From positions 42,794-106,793 of the forward strand of contig NZ_LQOY01000242.1 in assembly GCF_002101675.1 (NCBI RefSeq): 64,000 bases of DNA. The letters run 5' to 3'. Each line of letters opens with the position of its first letter. The stretch's first letter is position 1. Positions 7,473-15,027 of this stretch are shown here, piece by piece. A program made the translations under genes and the position numbers. The notes under the pieces are model-generated. The model was not told the DNA's origin and made no database searches. It worked only from the letters and a program-made list of their open reading frames with translations. The stretch comes from Mycobacterium gordonae. GTDB lineage: Bacteria > Actinomycetota > Actinomycetes > Mycobacteriales > Mycobacteriaceae.

Positions 7473-8144
7473 CTATACAATCCCGAAGCCACGCAGGGCT
7501 TTTAAGCCGAACCACATCCCGAAAACCAGCCCGGCGACGACCACGATAGGACGGTCGTTGGCCTGCAACCAGCGCAGCACCCGGTCCAGCACGGAGCGTG
7601 ACCGGTCGCCGAAAACCGCGGCCGCGCCGATGATGATCAGGTTGGCGCTGGCTGCCAGCAGCACGAAGGCGACGTACGTGGCCATCTTGGCGGGGTGCCC
7701 CAGGTCGGCGCTGCCGATCACGCCGATCGCCGCCAGGGTGAACACCCACGCTTTCACCGACACCGTGACGACACCCGCCCCAATGAAAAACGCCTTGGTG
7801 GGTGACGCCGACATCAGCATCGCCATCCACCTTGGTGGCGGTGCGTCTGGGTCTTCGTCGCTGAGCAGCTCTCGGGCGGCGGTGACGAGGAAAAGCAGCG
7901 CAACGACCAGCAGAACGGTCGACACCACCCAGTGATTGGAGTGTTTCGAGTCGTCGCTACGGGTTCCCCAATGCAGGATGGTGCCGAAGATCAGGCCCTG
8001 CAGCAGCCTCGTGCCGACATGACCGGAGATCCAGGCGCCGGCGGCCCGGAGCCGCGACGGCGTGCCCAGGAGCATGATCGTGATCATGATTTCGATCGGT
8101 TCCAGTGCGCCGCCGAGAATCAGCGGAACGAGGCTGCTCCACAC
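7473..8144 (-). CDS. GAP family (sulfolipid-addressing-like) membrane protein
   Basis: The 223-residue protein has six hydrophobic segments and the family signature at the N-terminus: MWSSLVPLILGGALEPIEI, then ITIMLLGTP, and WMAMLMSASPTKAFFIGAGV in the middle. The GAP (Gap/Sap) family of mycobacteria includes Sap (Rv3821/Rv3822 region), involved in moving sulfolipid-1 to the surface, and GPL-addressing Gap. The ATG lies 2 bp after the stop of the arylsulfatase gene, so the two are almost certainly translated from one mRNA. This suggests, as inference, that the pair handles a sulfated lipid or glycolipid. Confidence 0.87.
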   Translation of the reverse strand: MWSSLVPLILGGALEPIEIMITIMLLGTPSRLRAAGAWISGHVGTRLLQGLIFGTILHWGTRSDDSKHSNHWVVSTVLLVVALLFLVTAARELLSDEDPDAPPPRWMAMLMSASPTKAFFIGAGVVTVSVKAWVFTLAAIGVIGSADLGHPAKMATYVAFVLLAASANLIIIGAAAVFGDRSRSVLDRVLRWLQANDRPIVVVAGLVFGMWFGLKALRGFGIV

Positions 8145-8146
8145 CG

Positions 8147-10471
8147 CTACTGCGATCCCATCGCCGAGCGCATCTCCGCCTCGGCTAACGCTGCCGCAAG
8201 GTCCGCGGGCCGCGGGTCGATGACGGCTTCGACTCGATCGATACCCCCGGTGAACCGGAAGGCCCGCCCGTACGGCGCTACCGGTGACCCCGTATCGGTA
8301 CCTACGTCCAGCGTTTCGCCGCTCATCGAGAAGCGGAACGGGACGGTTCGCTCGATGCGGCCATGGGCCACGTTGCGCTCGTCGACCAGCAGCGAAACCG
8401 TCGCCCCCTTCCCTAGTCCCCCGCCGTCGTAGTCGAACGAAACACCTATGACGGCAGGGCCTTCGGGTAGCGGCTCGACAGCGGTCACCGTGGTGACTTC
8501 ATGCCCGAGGTAGTTGTAGGTGAACATCGGAACGCCGTACTGCAGATACAGGCTCCACCCGCCCATCGCGCCACCGAGACAGATCACCACTCCCTGTGCC
8601 CCTCCCGCCGGGATCGCCACGTGGGCCCGCAATCGAAACGACGTGCTGGTGTAGGTCAGCGTCGATGTCTCGGGGATCCGTACGTGACTGGGGTAATACG
8701 TGACAGAAGCGCGGTCGCCCAACAGGTTCGGCCGGTTGGCGGGCAGGGCCCGGGCCAGCGTGGCGTCGCTGAGGGGGTACACGTCGTACTTGCGCGCCTC
8801 GGAGTCGAAGACGGCCTGCAAGTCTCCCAACTTCTCGGGGTAGCGGACGGCGAGATCGACGCCCTGACTGAAGTCGTCGGCGAGGCTATAGAGCTCCCAG
8901 CGTTCGGTCTCACCGAACGGATGACGCCCGGTGCGCACCCACGGTAGCCGCCCGTGAAAGCATGACGCGATCCAGCCCTCGTGGTAGATCGCACGGTTCC
9001 CGAATATTTCGAAATACTGTGTCGATCTCCGGCTTTCGGCATCCGGATGATCGAAGGAGTACTGCATGCTGACGCCTTCGACGGGTTTCTGTTCGACGCC
9101 GTTGACGCGCGCCGGCGGCTGAATGCCGGCCGCCTCCAAGATGGTCGGCATCACGTCGATGACGTGGTGAAACTGGCCGCGCTGTTCACCTCTGGCCGCG
9201 ATCTTGCGCGGCCACGAAACCGCTAGCCCGTTGCGGGTGCCGCCGAAGTGGGAGGCGACCTGCTTCATCCACTGGAAGGGCGCGTCGAGCGCCCAGGCCC
9301 AGCCCACGTTGTAGTGGTTTTCGCACCGCGCGGTGCCGAAGTCGTCCAGATGAGCGAGCAGCCACTCGGGATCTTCGGGCAGGCCGTTCTGGAACGACGG
9401 GGAACTCCACGCGCCGTGGACCGTCCCCTCCGCCGACGCGCCGTTGTCGCCGCAAATGTAGATGAACAGCGTGTTGTCCCACTGGTCCAGGTCGTCGATG
9501 GCGTCGATGACCCGTCCGATCTGCGCGTCGGTGTGGGCCAGGAAGCCGGCGTACACCTCCATCAGACGACGGGCCACCGGCTTGTAGCGGTCTTCGTAGT
9601 CCGCCCATGCGGGAATCTGTGATGGCCTCGGCGTCAGCCGCGTGCCGGGCGGGATGATTCCCAGCTCGATCTGGCGCTCATATATGCTCTGCCGCAACGC
9701 ATCCCAGCCGTCGTCAAACTGTCCGGCGAACCGGTCGGACCACTCCGGCCACACCTGGTGGGGACTGTGCGTGGCGCCGGGAGCGAAGTAGAGGAAGAAC
9801 GGCTTTCCGGGTGCCGAAGTCTGTTGACGCTGAATCCAGTCGATCGCCCGCTCGGCAAGATCTTCGGTCAGGTGGTAGTCGTCGCGGCCGAGATAAGGCT
9901 CGACCGGTGTGGTCTGGTCGAACAATGCCGGCTCGTACTGCGAGGTGTCGCCGCCGAGGAAGCCGTAGAAGCGTTCGAAGCCCAGCCCGGTGGGCCACCG
10001 GTCGAATGGTCCGGTCGGGCCCAGCTCCCAGGTGGGAGTGAAGTGCGCCTTGCCGAACAACGCGGTGTTGTAGCCGTTGTGGCGCAGTATCTCCGCCACG
10101 GTGGCGGTACTTTGCGGTATGACGCTGTCGTAGCCCGGGAAGCCGTAGGCGATTTCGCAGATCGTGCCCATGTGGGCGCTGTGATGGTTGCGCCCGGTCA
10201 GCAGCGCGGCGCGGGTCGGCGAGCACAGCGCCGTGGTATGAAACTGGTTGTAGCGCAGCCCGTCTCGCGCGACACGGTCCAGGGCCGGGGTCGGCACCGG
10301 CCCGCCGAACGTGGCGGACGCCCCGAACCCGACGTCGTCGAGCAGGACCACCACGACGTTGGGAGCGCCTTGTGGTGGGTAGGTGATCGCCGGTTTGACC
10401 GGCGTCGAATCCGCCACCGACGGATTGATCACCCCGGCGAACGGCCCGGCTGTCCGCGGCAGGTCGACCAC
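8147..10471 (-). CDS. Type I arylsulfatase (AtsA/AtsD-like)
   Basis: The 774-residue sulfatase carries the formylglycine signature CSPTRAALLTGRN with the modified cysteine at Cys83, metal ligands Asp45-Asp46 in VVLLDDVGFG, LFGKAHF (Lys and His of the active site) and ICGDNGAS near residue 340. The extra C-terminal domain of about 200 residues after SVTYYP, with a jelly-roll-like look, is typical of the long mycobacterial sulfatases of the AtsA/AtsD group, which hydrolyse sulfate esters. Maturation requires a formylglycine-generating enzyme encoded elsewhere. No signal peptide is seen, so a cytoplasmic location is likely. The stop lies 2 bp before the GAP-family gene. No sulfatase is known to me at this place in H37Rv. 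Confidence 0.95.
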   Translation of the reverse strand: MVDLPRTAGPFAGVINPSVADSTPVKPAITYPPQGAPNVVVVLLDDVGFGASATFGGPVPTPALDRVARDGLRYNQFHTTALCSPTRAALLTGRNHHSAHMGTICEIAYGFPGYDSVIPQSTATVAEILRHNGYNTALFGKAHFTPTWELGPTGPFDRWPTGLGFERFYGFLGGDTSQYEPALFDQTTPVEPYLGRDDYHLTEDLAERAIDWIQRQQTSAPGKPFFLYFAPGATHSPHQVWPEWSDRFAGQFDDGWDALRQSIYERQIELGIIPPGTRLTPRPSQIPAWADYEDRYKPVARRLMEVYAGFLAHTDAQIGRVIDAIDDLDQWDNTLFIYICGDNGASAEGTVHGAWSSPSFQNGLPEDPEWLLAHLDDFGTARCENHYNVGWAWALDAPFQWMKQVASHFGGTRNGLAVSWPRKIAARGEQRGQFHHVIDVMPTILEAAGIQPPARVNGVEQKPVEGVSMQYSFDHPDAESRRSTQYFEIFGNRAIYHEGWIASCFHGRLPWVRTGRHPFGETERWELYSLADDFSQGVDLAVRYPEKLGDLQAVFDSEARKYDVYPLSDATLARALPANRPNLLGDRASVTYYPSHVRIPETSTLTYTSTSFRLRAHVAIPAGGAQGVVICLGGAMGGWSLYLQYGVPMFTYNYLGHEVTTVTAVEPLPEGPAVIGVSFDYDGGGLGKGATVSLLVDERNVAHGRIERTVPFRFSMSGETLDVGTDTGSPVAPYGRAFRFTGGIDRVEAVIDPRPADLAAALAEAEMRSAMGSQ

Positions 10472-10555
10472 TGTGCCTCCTTATTGCCCGATGCCGTGGA
10501 TAGTCTCACGCGGCAGGCCGGACTCGGAGCGAATTCCGCTACGCCAAGGTGGTGA

Positions 10556-12394
10556 CTAATGCACGCCCAGGGTGCCGTCGAGGTACTGGGCCCGGCAGGC
10601 CACCCGCGCCAGTTTGCCGCTGGTGGTACGGGGAATGGCGCCGGCGGGCAGGAAACGCATGTCCGCGACGGACACTCCGTGCCGGGCGAGCACTGCCGCG
10701 CGGATGGCATCGATCGCGGGTTGCGGGTCGGCGCGGCTGGTGCCGGTGGCGCGTTCGGCAATCACGACCAGAGCCTGGCGGTCCTGCTGAGGCACCGCGA
10801 AGGCGGTGACATATCCCCGGCGCACCAGCGGCGACGCTTCGGCGACGGTGGCCTCGATGTCCTGTGGATAGTGGTTCTTGCCGTCGATCGTCACCAGGTC
10901 CGCCATCCGCCCGGTCACATAGAGCTCGCCGTCGAGGTATACGGCCAGGTCACCGGTGCGCAGCCAATCGCCGTCGACGTCGGCGCCGGCGGCATGGCTG
11001 CCGTCCTCGAGCGTCGCGCTCAACTTGGCGCGAAACGTCAGTCGGGTCTCCTGCGGCCTGCCCCAGTAACCGCGCCCGACGTTGTCGCCCTGCAGCCAAG
11101 GTTCGCCGATGTGCCCGTCCGGCAACTCGGCGCCCGTTTCGGGGTCGACGATCACCGCCCACAAGCTGCGGGCAACCTGACCGCACGACACCTGCGCGAC
11201 GGCATTGGGCGCATCGGCCGGGACCGGAACCGCGCGGCCCGCGCCGAGGTGCTCGCGGTCGAGGTAGATGACCGACGTCTCGGCGGCGTGATCGATGGTG
11301 GCGATCATCAGCGTCGCCTCGGCGATGCCGTAGGACGGCTTGAAAGCCGTGCGCGGCAGGGCGTACGGCGCGAACGCTTTGTTGAAGCTGGTCACCGCGT
11401 CGATGCTGACCGGCTCGGAACCGATGATCAGCACCACATTGGCGAGGTCGATCTCGTCGCCGGCCGCCGGTAGCCCGCGCTGTGCCGCCCACTCGTAGGC
11501 GAAGTTCGGTGCGGCGGTGACCACTTGGCCGATTCGCGAGCTCTCCGACAACGCCTGGATCCAGCGCAGCGGGCGGCGCACGAACGCCGTCGGCGACATC
11601 AGCGTGGTGTGGCCGCCGTACACGGTGGGGAAGCCGATCATCGACAGACCCATGTCGTGGTAGAGCGGCAGCCAGCTCACCCCGTGGGTGTTGCGGTTCA
11701 GCAGGTCGATCGACAGGATCATCTGCGTCAGATTGGTCGCCACCGCCCGGTGCGTGATCTCCACTCCGATGGGGGGGCGGGTCGCTCCGGAGGTGTACTG
11801 CAGGTAGGCAACGGCATCCATATCCAGTTCAACGGGGGCGAAGAGGCGCTCCGCCTCGTCGGGAATCTGGTCGATCACCAGGACCCGCAGCCGGTGCAGT
11901 TGCGGCAGGGTAGCCAGGAACTGCTCGATGGCGTCCTTGGCCGCTGCTGTGGTGAGGATGACGGTCGGTTGCGAATCGCGCAGCGCCGTGTCGAGGCGCT
12001 GCGCGTGGCCGGGCAGCTCGGGTGCGAACAACGGCACGGCGATGGCGCCGGCTTTGATCGCCGCGTAATAGCCGATGACCCAGTCGATGCTCTGCGGCGC
12101 CAGGATCGCCACCCGGTCACCGGGGCCCGCGACTTGCTGCACGTGCGCCGCCACGGCCCGCAAACGGACCCCGAACTCGGCCCAGCTGATCTCGTCGGCG
12201 TGGCCTTCGCCGGAGCCGCCGTAGTTCAGGAAGCGGTAGGCGGTGGTGTCGCCGACGTATCTGATGTTGCGGTCGATGAGCGAGATCAGCGTGGTGTCCG
12301 GCGGTAGGACGATGTTGCCTTCAGCGTCCAGGCAATCCTCGATCTGCAGCAGCCCCTCAGGCGCCGCGGGCGTCGACCCGGTACCGCGATTCAT
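10556..12394 (-). CDS. fadD31: Long-chain fatty acyl-AMP/CoA ligase FadD31
   Basis: The 612-residue adenylate-forming enzyme belongs to the FAAL-type FadD proteins. Motifs are LQYTSGATRPPIGVEITH (P-loop in which the usual Lys is absent), SWLPLYHDMGLSM, SYGIAEATL, WLRTGDLAVY, DGKNHYPQDIE and the terminal PRTTSGKLAR with the catalytic Lys. Substituted P-loops of this kind occur in fatty acyl-AMP ligases that pass acyl-AMP to carrier proteins instead of CoA. Sequence and position match Rv1925. No polyketide synthase gene is adjacent. The ATG is preceded at exactly six bases by TAGAAT, indicating a leaderless transcript. Confidence 0.95.
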   Translation of the reverse strand: MNRGTGSTPAAPEGLLQIEDCLDAEGNIVLPPDTTLISLIDRNIRYVGDTTAYRFLNYGGSGEGHADEISWAEFGVRLRAVAAHVQQVAGPGDRVAILAPQSIDWVIGYYAAIKAGAIAVPLFAPELPGHAQRLDTALRDSQPTVILTTAAAKDAIEQFLATLPQLHRLRVLVIDQIPDEAERLFAPVELDMDAVAYLQYTSGATRPPIGVEITHRAVATNLTQMILSIDLLNRNTHGVSWLPLYHDMGLSMIGFPTVYGGHTTLMSPTAFVRRPLRWIQALSESSRIGQVVTAAPNFAYEWAAQRGLPAAGDEIDLANVVLIIGSEPVSIDAVTSFNKAFAPYALPRTAFKPSYGIAEATLMIATIDHAAETSVIYLDREHLGAGRAVPVPADAPNAVAQVSCGQVARSLWAVIVDPETGAELPDGHIGEPWLQGDNVGRGYWGRPQETRLTFRAKLSATLEDGSHAAGADVDGDWLRTGDLAVYLDGELYVTGRMADLVTIDGKNHYPQDIEATVAEASPLVRRGYVTAFAVPQQDRQALVVIAERATGTSRADPQPAIDAIRAAVLARHGVSVADMRFLPAGAIPRTTSGKLARVACRAQYLDGTLGVH

Positions 12395-12400
12395 GCGCGC

Positions 12401-12422
12401 ATTCTATAAACGACCGGCCGGT
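12401..12422 (-). promoter_or_regulatory. Leaderless promoter of fadD31 with upstream palindrome
   Basis: On the minus strand TAGAAT (12406-12401) is followed by six bases (GCGCGC) and the fadD31 ATG. This is the TANNNT-N6-ATG spacing of mycobacterial leaderless promoters. A perfect 10-bp palindrome ACCGGCCGGT occupies 12413-12422, just upstream of the -10, where a repressor could block RNA polymerase. The operator role is inference. Confidence 0.5.
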
Positions 12423-12591
12423 GGTTCGGGCAACTGTGGTGTGGTGGCGGCCACGTCCCAGTGGGCATCCGCGATTTGCCGCGAAACTGCTTGCGATTCA
12501 GCGCTTTTTCACCTTCCGTGGCGCTCCCGGGCAGTGGTAGTTTGATGGTCCCGTCCGTCCATGTGGAGGATTCCATGCGGAAGGAGCTTTT

Positions 12592-13431
12592 GTGAGCACT
12601 GCAGCCGAACGTGCCGCTCAGCTTGCGCTGGTTTCCCGGCTTAAGACGATTTATCCCGAGGTATCGGAATGGCCGGCCCCGGACGAGATCACCCACGACC
12701 ACTGGCTGGCTTATATGAAGACCAGCCACGACGTGGGCGGAGAATTCGACTACCCGCACTCGTACGAGAACAAAGAAGAAGAGCAGTGGGAATTGATGAC
12801 CTACGTGCTGTGCGAAGTTCTCGGTTGGCGCGGCATCTGGGTGTCCGAGGAGCGGCGGCGGCTGGCCAACGTCGACGTGGGGCGGGCGGTCTACCTCGGA
12901 CTGCCCTACTACAGCCGCTGGCTGTGGTCGGTGGGACGGCTGCTCATTGAAAAGAAGCACATCACGTGGGGCGAGCTGACCGCTCGGCTGGCCGAGGTGC
13001 AGGACCGGTATGCCGGCGGGTTGCAGGGTCGCCGTCCCGATGCGCAGCCGAAGTTCGAAGGGGACGGCTCCGCCGTCCAACGCAACGAACATCACCTCGC
13101 CGCCGTCGGTATCGGTGACCCGCAGCGGTTCGCCGGCCAAGCCGGAAAGGCCAAGTTCGACGTCGGCGATCGGGTCAGGGTGCGCGAGTTACCGGCGATG
13201 TTCTACACCCGCACGCCCGAGTACGTGCGCGGCGCGGAGGGGATCATCGCCGAGGTCACGTACGAGAGCCCCGCCCCCGAGGACGAAGCCTGGGACCGCG
13301 AGGACGCCAGGCCCGAGTGGTTCTACATCGTGCGGTTCAACCAGTCGCAGCTCTGGGACAACTACACCGGGCCGCCGAACGACACCCTGCAGACCGAGAT
13401 CCCCGAGCGCTGGCTGCAAGCCGTCGATTGA
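12592..13431 (+). CDS. Thiocyanate hydrolase-like fused beta-alpha subunit (nitrile hydratase beta fold)
   Basis: The 279-residue chain has two parts. Residues 1-150 resemble the SCNase beta subunit: SHDVGGEFDYPHSYENKEEE, then a conserved CEVLGWRGIWVSEERRR and VYLGLPYYSRW. Residues 165-279 resemble SCNase alpha: VGIGDPQRFAGQAGKAKFDV, GDRVRVRELPAMFYTRTPEY and the terminal LQTEIPERWL. In Thiobacillus thioparus these are separate scnB and scnA genes; here they are one reading frame, which is the layout of a normal nitrile hydratase beta chain. With the gamma chain it would form the catalytic heteromer hydrolysing thiocyanate or a nitrile. The GTG start has an excellent GGAAGGAG ribosome site at 12579-12586. 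The next gene begins 10 bp downstream. Confidence 0.87.
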   Translation: MSTAAERAAQLALVSRLKTIYPEVSEWPAPDEITHDHWLAYMKTSHDVGGEFDYPHSYENKEEEQWELMTYVLCEVLGWRGIWVSEERRRLANVDVGRAVYLGLPYYSRWLWSVGRLLIEKKHITWGELTARLAEVQDRYAGGLQGRRPDAQPKFEGDGSAVQRNEHHLAAVGIGDPQRFAGQAGKAKFDVGDRVRVRELPAMFYTRTPEYVRGAEGIIAEVTYESPAPEDEAWDREDARPEWFYIVRFNQSQLWDNYTGPPNDTLQTEIPERWLQAVD

Positions 13432-13441
13432 GAGAAGCGTG

Positions 13442-14143
13442 ATGACCACCCACGAGCACCAGCACGAGCGCACGGTAAAGCCGATGGTCGACGAGATCAC
13501 CGACTTCGAAGTTCTGGAGATCGCGCTGCGGGAATTGTGTATCGAGAAGGGCTTGTTCACCCCGCAAGAGCATCGCGTCTTCACGGAGTACGCCGAACAG
13601 ATCGGTCCCACACCCGCGTCCCGACTGGTGGCCAAGGCCTGGCTGGACCCCGCCTTCAAAGATCTGGCGGTGACCGACGCGGTGGCTGCGGCCAAGGAGG
13701 TCGGCGTCGACTGGTTGGACCCAACCGGCTTCGGCACCCCCAGCGACTTCGTCGCATTCAAGATCCTCGAGGACACGCCCACACTGCATCACGTGATCGT
13801 CTGCGCGCTGTGCTCCTGCTACCCGCGCCCGATCCTGGGCAACTCCCCCGAGTGGTACCGGACACCCAACTACCGCCGTCGCCTCGTGCGCTGGCCGCGG
13901 CAGGTGCTTTCGGAGTTCGGCCTCACGCTGCCTGATGACGTCGAGGTCCGCGTGGAGGACTCGAATCAGAAGCACCGCTTCATGGTGATGCCGTTGCGTC
14001 CGGAGGGCACCGACGGCTGGACCGAGGACCAACTCGCCGAAATCATCACCCGCGACTGCCTGATCGGCGTTGCGCTGCCCCAACCGGGGGTGACCAACAA
14101 CGTCACGCCGTTGGTGCGCCGGGCCGTCCGACCGATCGGGTGA
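13442..14143 (+). CDS. scnC: Thiocyanate hydrolase gamma-like / nitrile hydratase alpha-like catalytic subunit
   Basis: The 233-residue metal-binding subunit carries the cysteine claw VCALCSCYPRP (Cys121, Cys124, Cys126), which in this family binds non-corrin cobalt or iron, with Cys124 and Cys126 oxidised after translation. The flanks NSPEWYRTPNYRRRLVRWPR and RPEGTDGWTEDQLAEIITRD match SCNase gamma much better than ordinary nitrile hydratases, hence the tentative symbol. The residue after the first claw cysteine, Thr in cobalt and Ser in iron enzymes, is Ala here, which is unusual. The product would act in the cytoplasm on thiocyanate (to carbonyl sulfide and ammonia) or nitriles. It lies between the fused beta-alpha gene and the activator-like gene, 4 bp from the latter. 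Confidence 0.9.
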   Translation: MTTHEHQHERTVKPMVDEITDFEVLEIALRELCIEKGLFTPQEHRVFTEYAEQIGPTPASRLVAKAWLDPAFKDLAVTDAVAAAKEVGVDWLDPTGFGTPSDFVAFKILEDTPTLHHVIVCALCSCYPRPILGNSPEWYRTPNYRRRLVRWPRQVLSEFGLTLPDDVEVRVEDSNQKHRFMVMPLRPEGTDGWTEDQLAEIITRDCLIGVALPQPGVTNNVTPLVRRAVRPIG

Positions 14144-14147
14144 CCCC

Positions 14148-14537
14148 ATGACAGACGCAATCTCACAGCCATCAAGCGACTTCGCCGTTCTCAACGAGAT
14201 CGCGGAGCACCGACAGACCTGGCCGATCGTGGCAGCCAAGTACGGTGTCGAAAACCCATTGCCGCCATGGAAGACCAGCCTGGACGGCTTGTGTGACGTG
14301 CTGGACCGGGCATGCAGTGCCGATGGACGGTCCGCGTTGACGTTCCAAGAACGCCGTGACGAAGAAGACGAGCTTTCGGCCAACCGCTACGCCGGATTGC
14401 CGTTCCCGGAAAATCAATTGGTCGCCCTGGCCCACTCGCTGCTCGCCCGGGGCATCATCAGCGAAGACGAATTGCGCCATCGGCTGAAGACCGTCCGGTC
14501 CCGCCTCGAGGCCGGATCCGGCCGGCCCCGAAACTAG
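14148..14537 (+). CDS. P15K-like activator / nitrile hydratase accessory protein
   Basis: The 129-residue product starts 4 bp after the gamma-subunit stop. It resembles the small accessory proteins encoded directly downstream of SCNase and nitrile hydratase genes (P15K in Thiobacillus), which deliver the metal ion to the catalytic subunit. The visible pattern is an acidic helical N-part (EIAEHRQTWPIVAAKYGV), a middle LTFQERRDEEDELSANRY, then PENQLVALAHSLLARGIISE, which is the beta-chain N-domain fold. Assignment rests on position plus this fold similarity, so function is inferred. A GC-rich hairpin ends the operon after this gene. Confidence 0.75.
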   Translation: MTDAISQPSSDFAVLNEIAEHRQTWPIVAAKYGVENPLPPWKTSLDGLCDVLDRACSADGRSALTFQERRDEEDELSANRYAGLPFPENQLVALAHSLLARGIISEDELRHRLKTVRSRLEAGSGRPRN

Positions 14538-14542
14538 GAAAC

Positions 14543-14572
14543 CCGCCGCCGACACGCTAGATTCGGCGGCGG
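14543..14572 (+). terminator. Hairpin terminator after the SCNase-like operon
   Basis: CCGCCGCCGA (14543-14552) pairs perfectly with TCGGCGGCGG (14563-14572) around a 10-base loop. There is no U-run, as is common for mycobacterial terminators. It separates the three-gene hydrolase operon from the membrane-protein genes downstream. Confidence 0.7.
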
Positions 14573-14642
14573 CCAAGCGACGGCCTTCGAGTGAGCGGAC
14601 GCTCGTCTACATCCATGTCCGGCATCGACCGCAGGAGTACGC

Positions 14643-15017
14643 GTGGACGCAGGCGACCACCCTGTCATCAGCCGCCAGGCCGCACTCGATCGGGTGTACG
14701 CCTACCGGGAACGCTGCCGCGCCCGACCCACTGCGGTGCGCGCGGCGCTCGCCGTTCTCGGAGGCGTGCTGTTCATCGTGTCGATCCCACTGGTTGTGTT
14801 GCTTCCCGAGGCGGGCATCCCCGCACTGCTTGTCGCCCTGCGTCTGATGGCGGTCGAATTCCACTGGGCAGCAAACGGATACGCGTGGACCGATTGGCGC
14901 TTCTCGCAATTGCTCCATTGGTTTCACGGCCGGTCGCGACTTGCTCGGTGGACGATCATGGCCGCCCTGCTGCTGGCCGCGGCGGCCCTGGTGTGGTTGC
15001 TGATCGAGGAGTTGTGA
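14643..15017 (+). CDS. Small membrane protein (TIGR02611/PGPGW-like)
   Basis: The 124-residue product begins at GTG 14643. A charged N-part (HPVISRQAALDRVYAYRERCR) is followed by hydrophobic segments at about residues 33-70 (one helical hairpin, VLGGVLFIVSIPLVVLLPE then IPALLVALRLMAVEF) and a last one at 104-122. The pair of helices with a turn rich in Pro/Gly after an arginine-rich start resembles the PGPGW family of actinobacterial transmembrane proteins, whose function is unknown. It stands 10 bp before the AtoE-type transporter gene, so the two are probably co-expressed. Confidence 0.65.
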   Translation: MDAGDHPVISRQAALDRVYAYRERCRARPTAVRAALAVLGGVLFIVSIPLVVLLPEAGIPALLVALRLMAVEFHWAANGYAWTDWRFSQLLHWFHGRSRLARWTIMAALLLAAAALVWLLIEEL

Positions 15018-15027
15018 GTAGGCGGAG

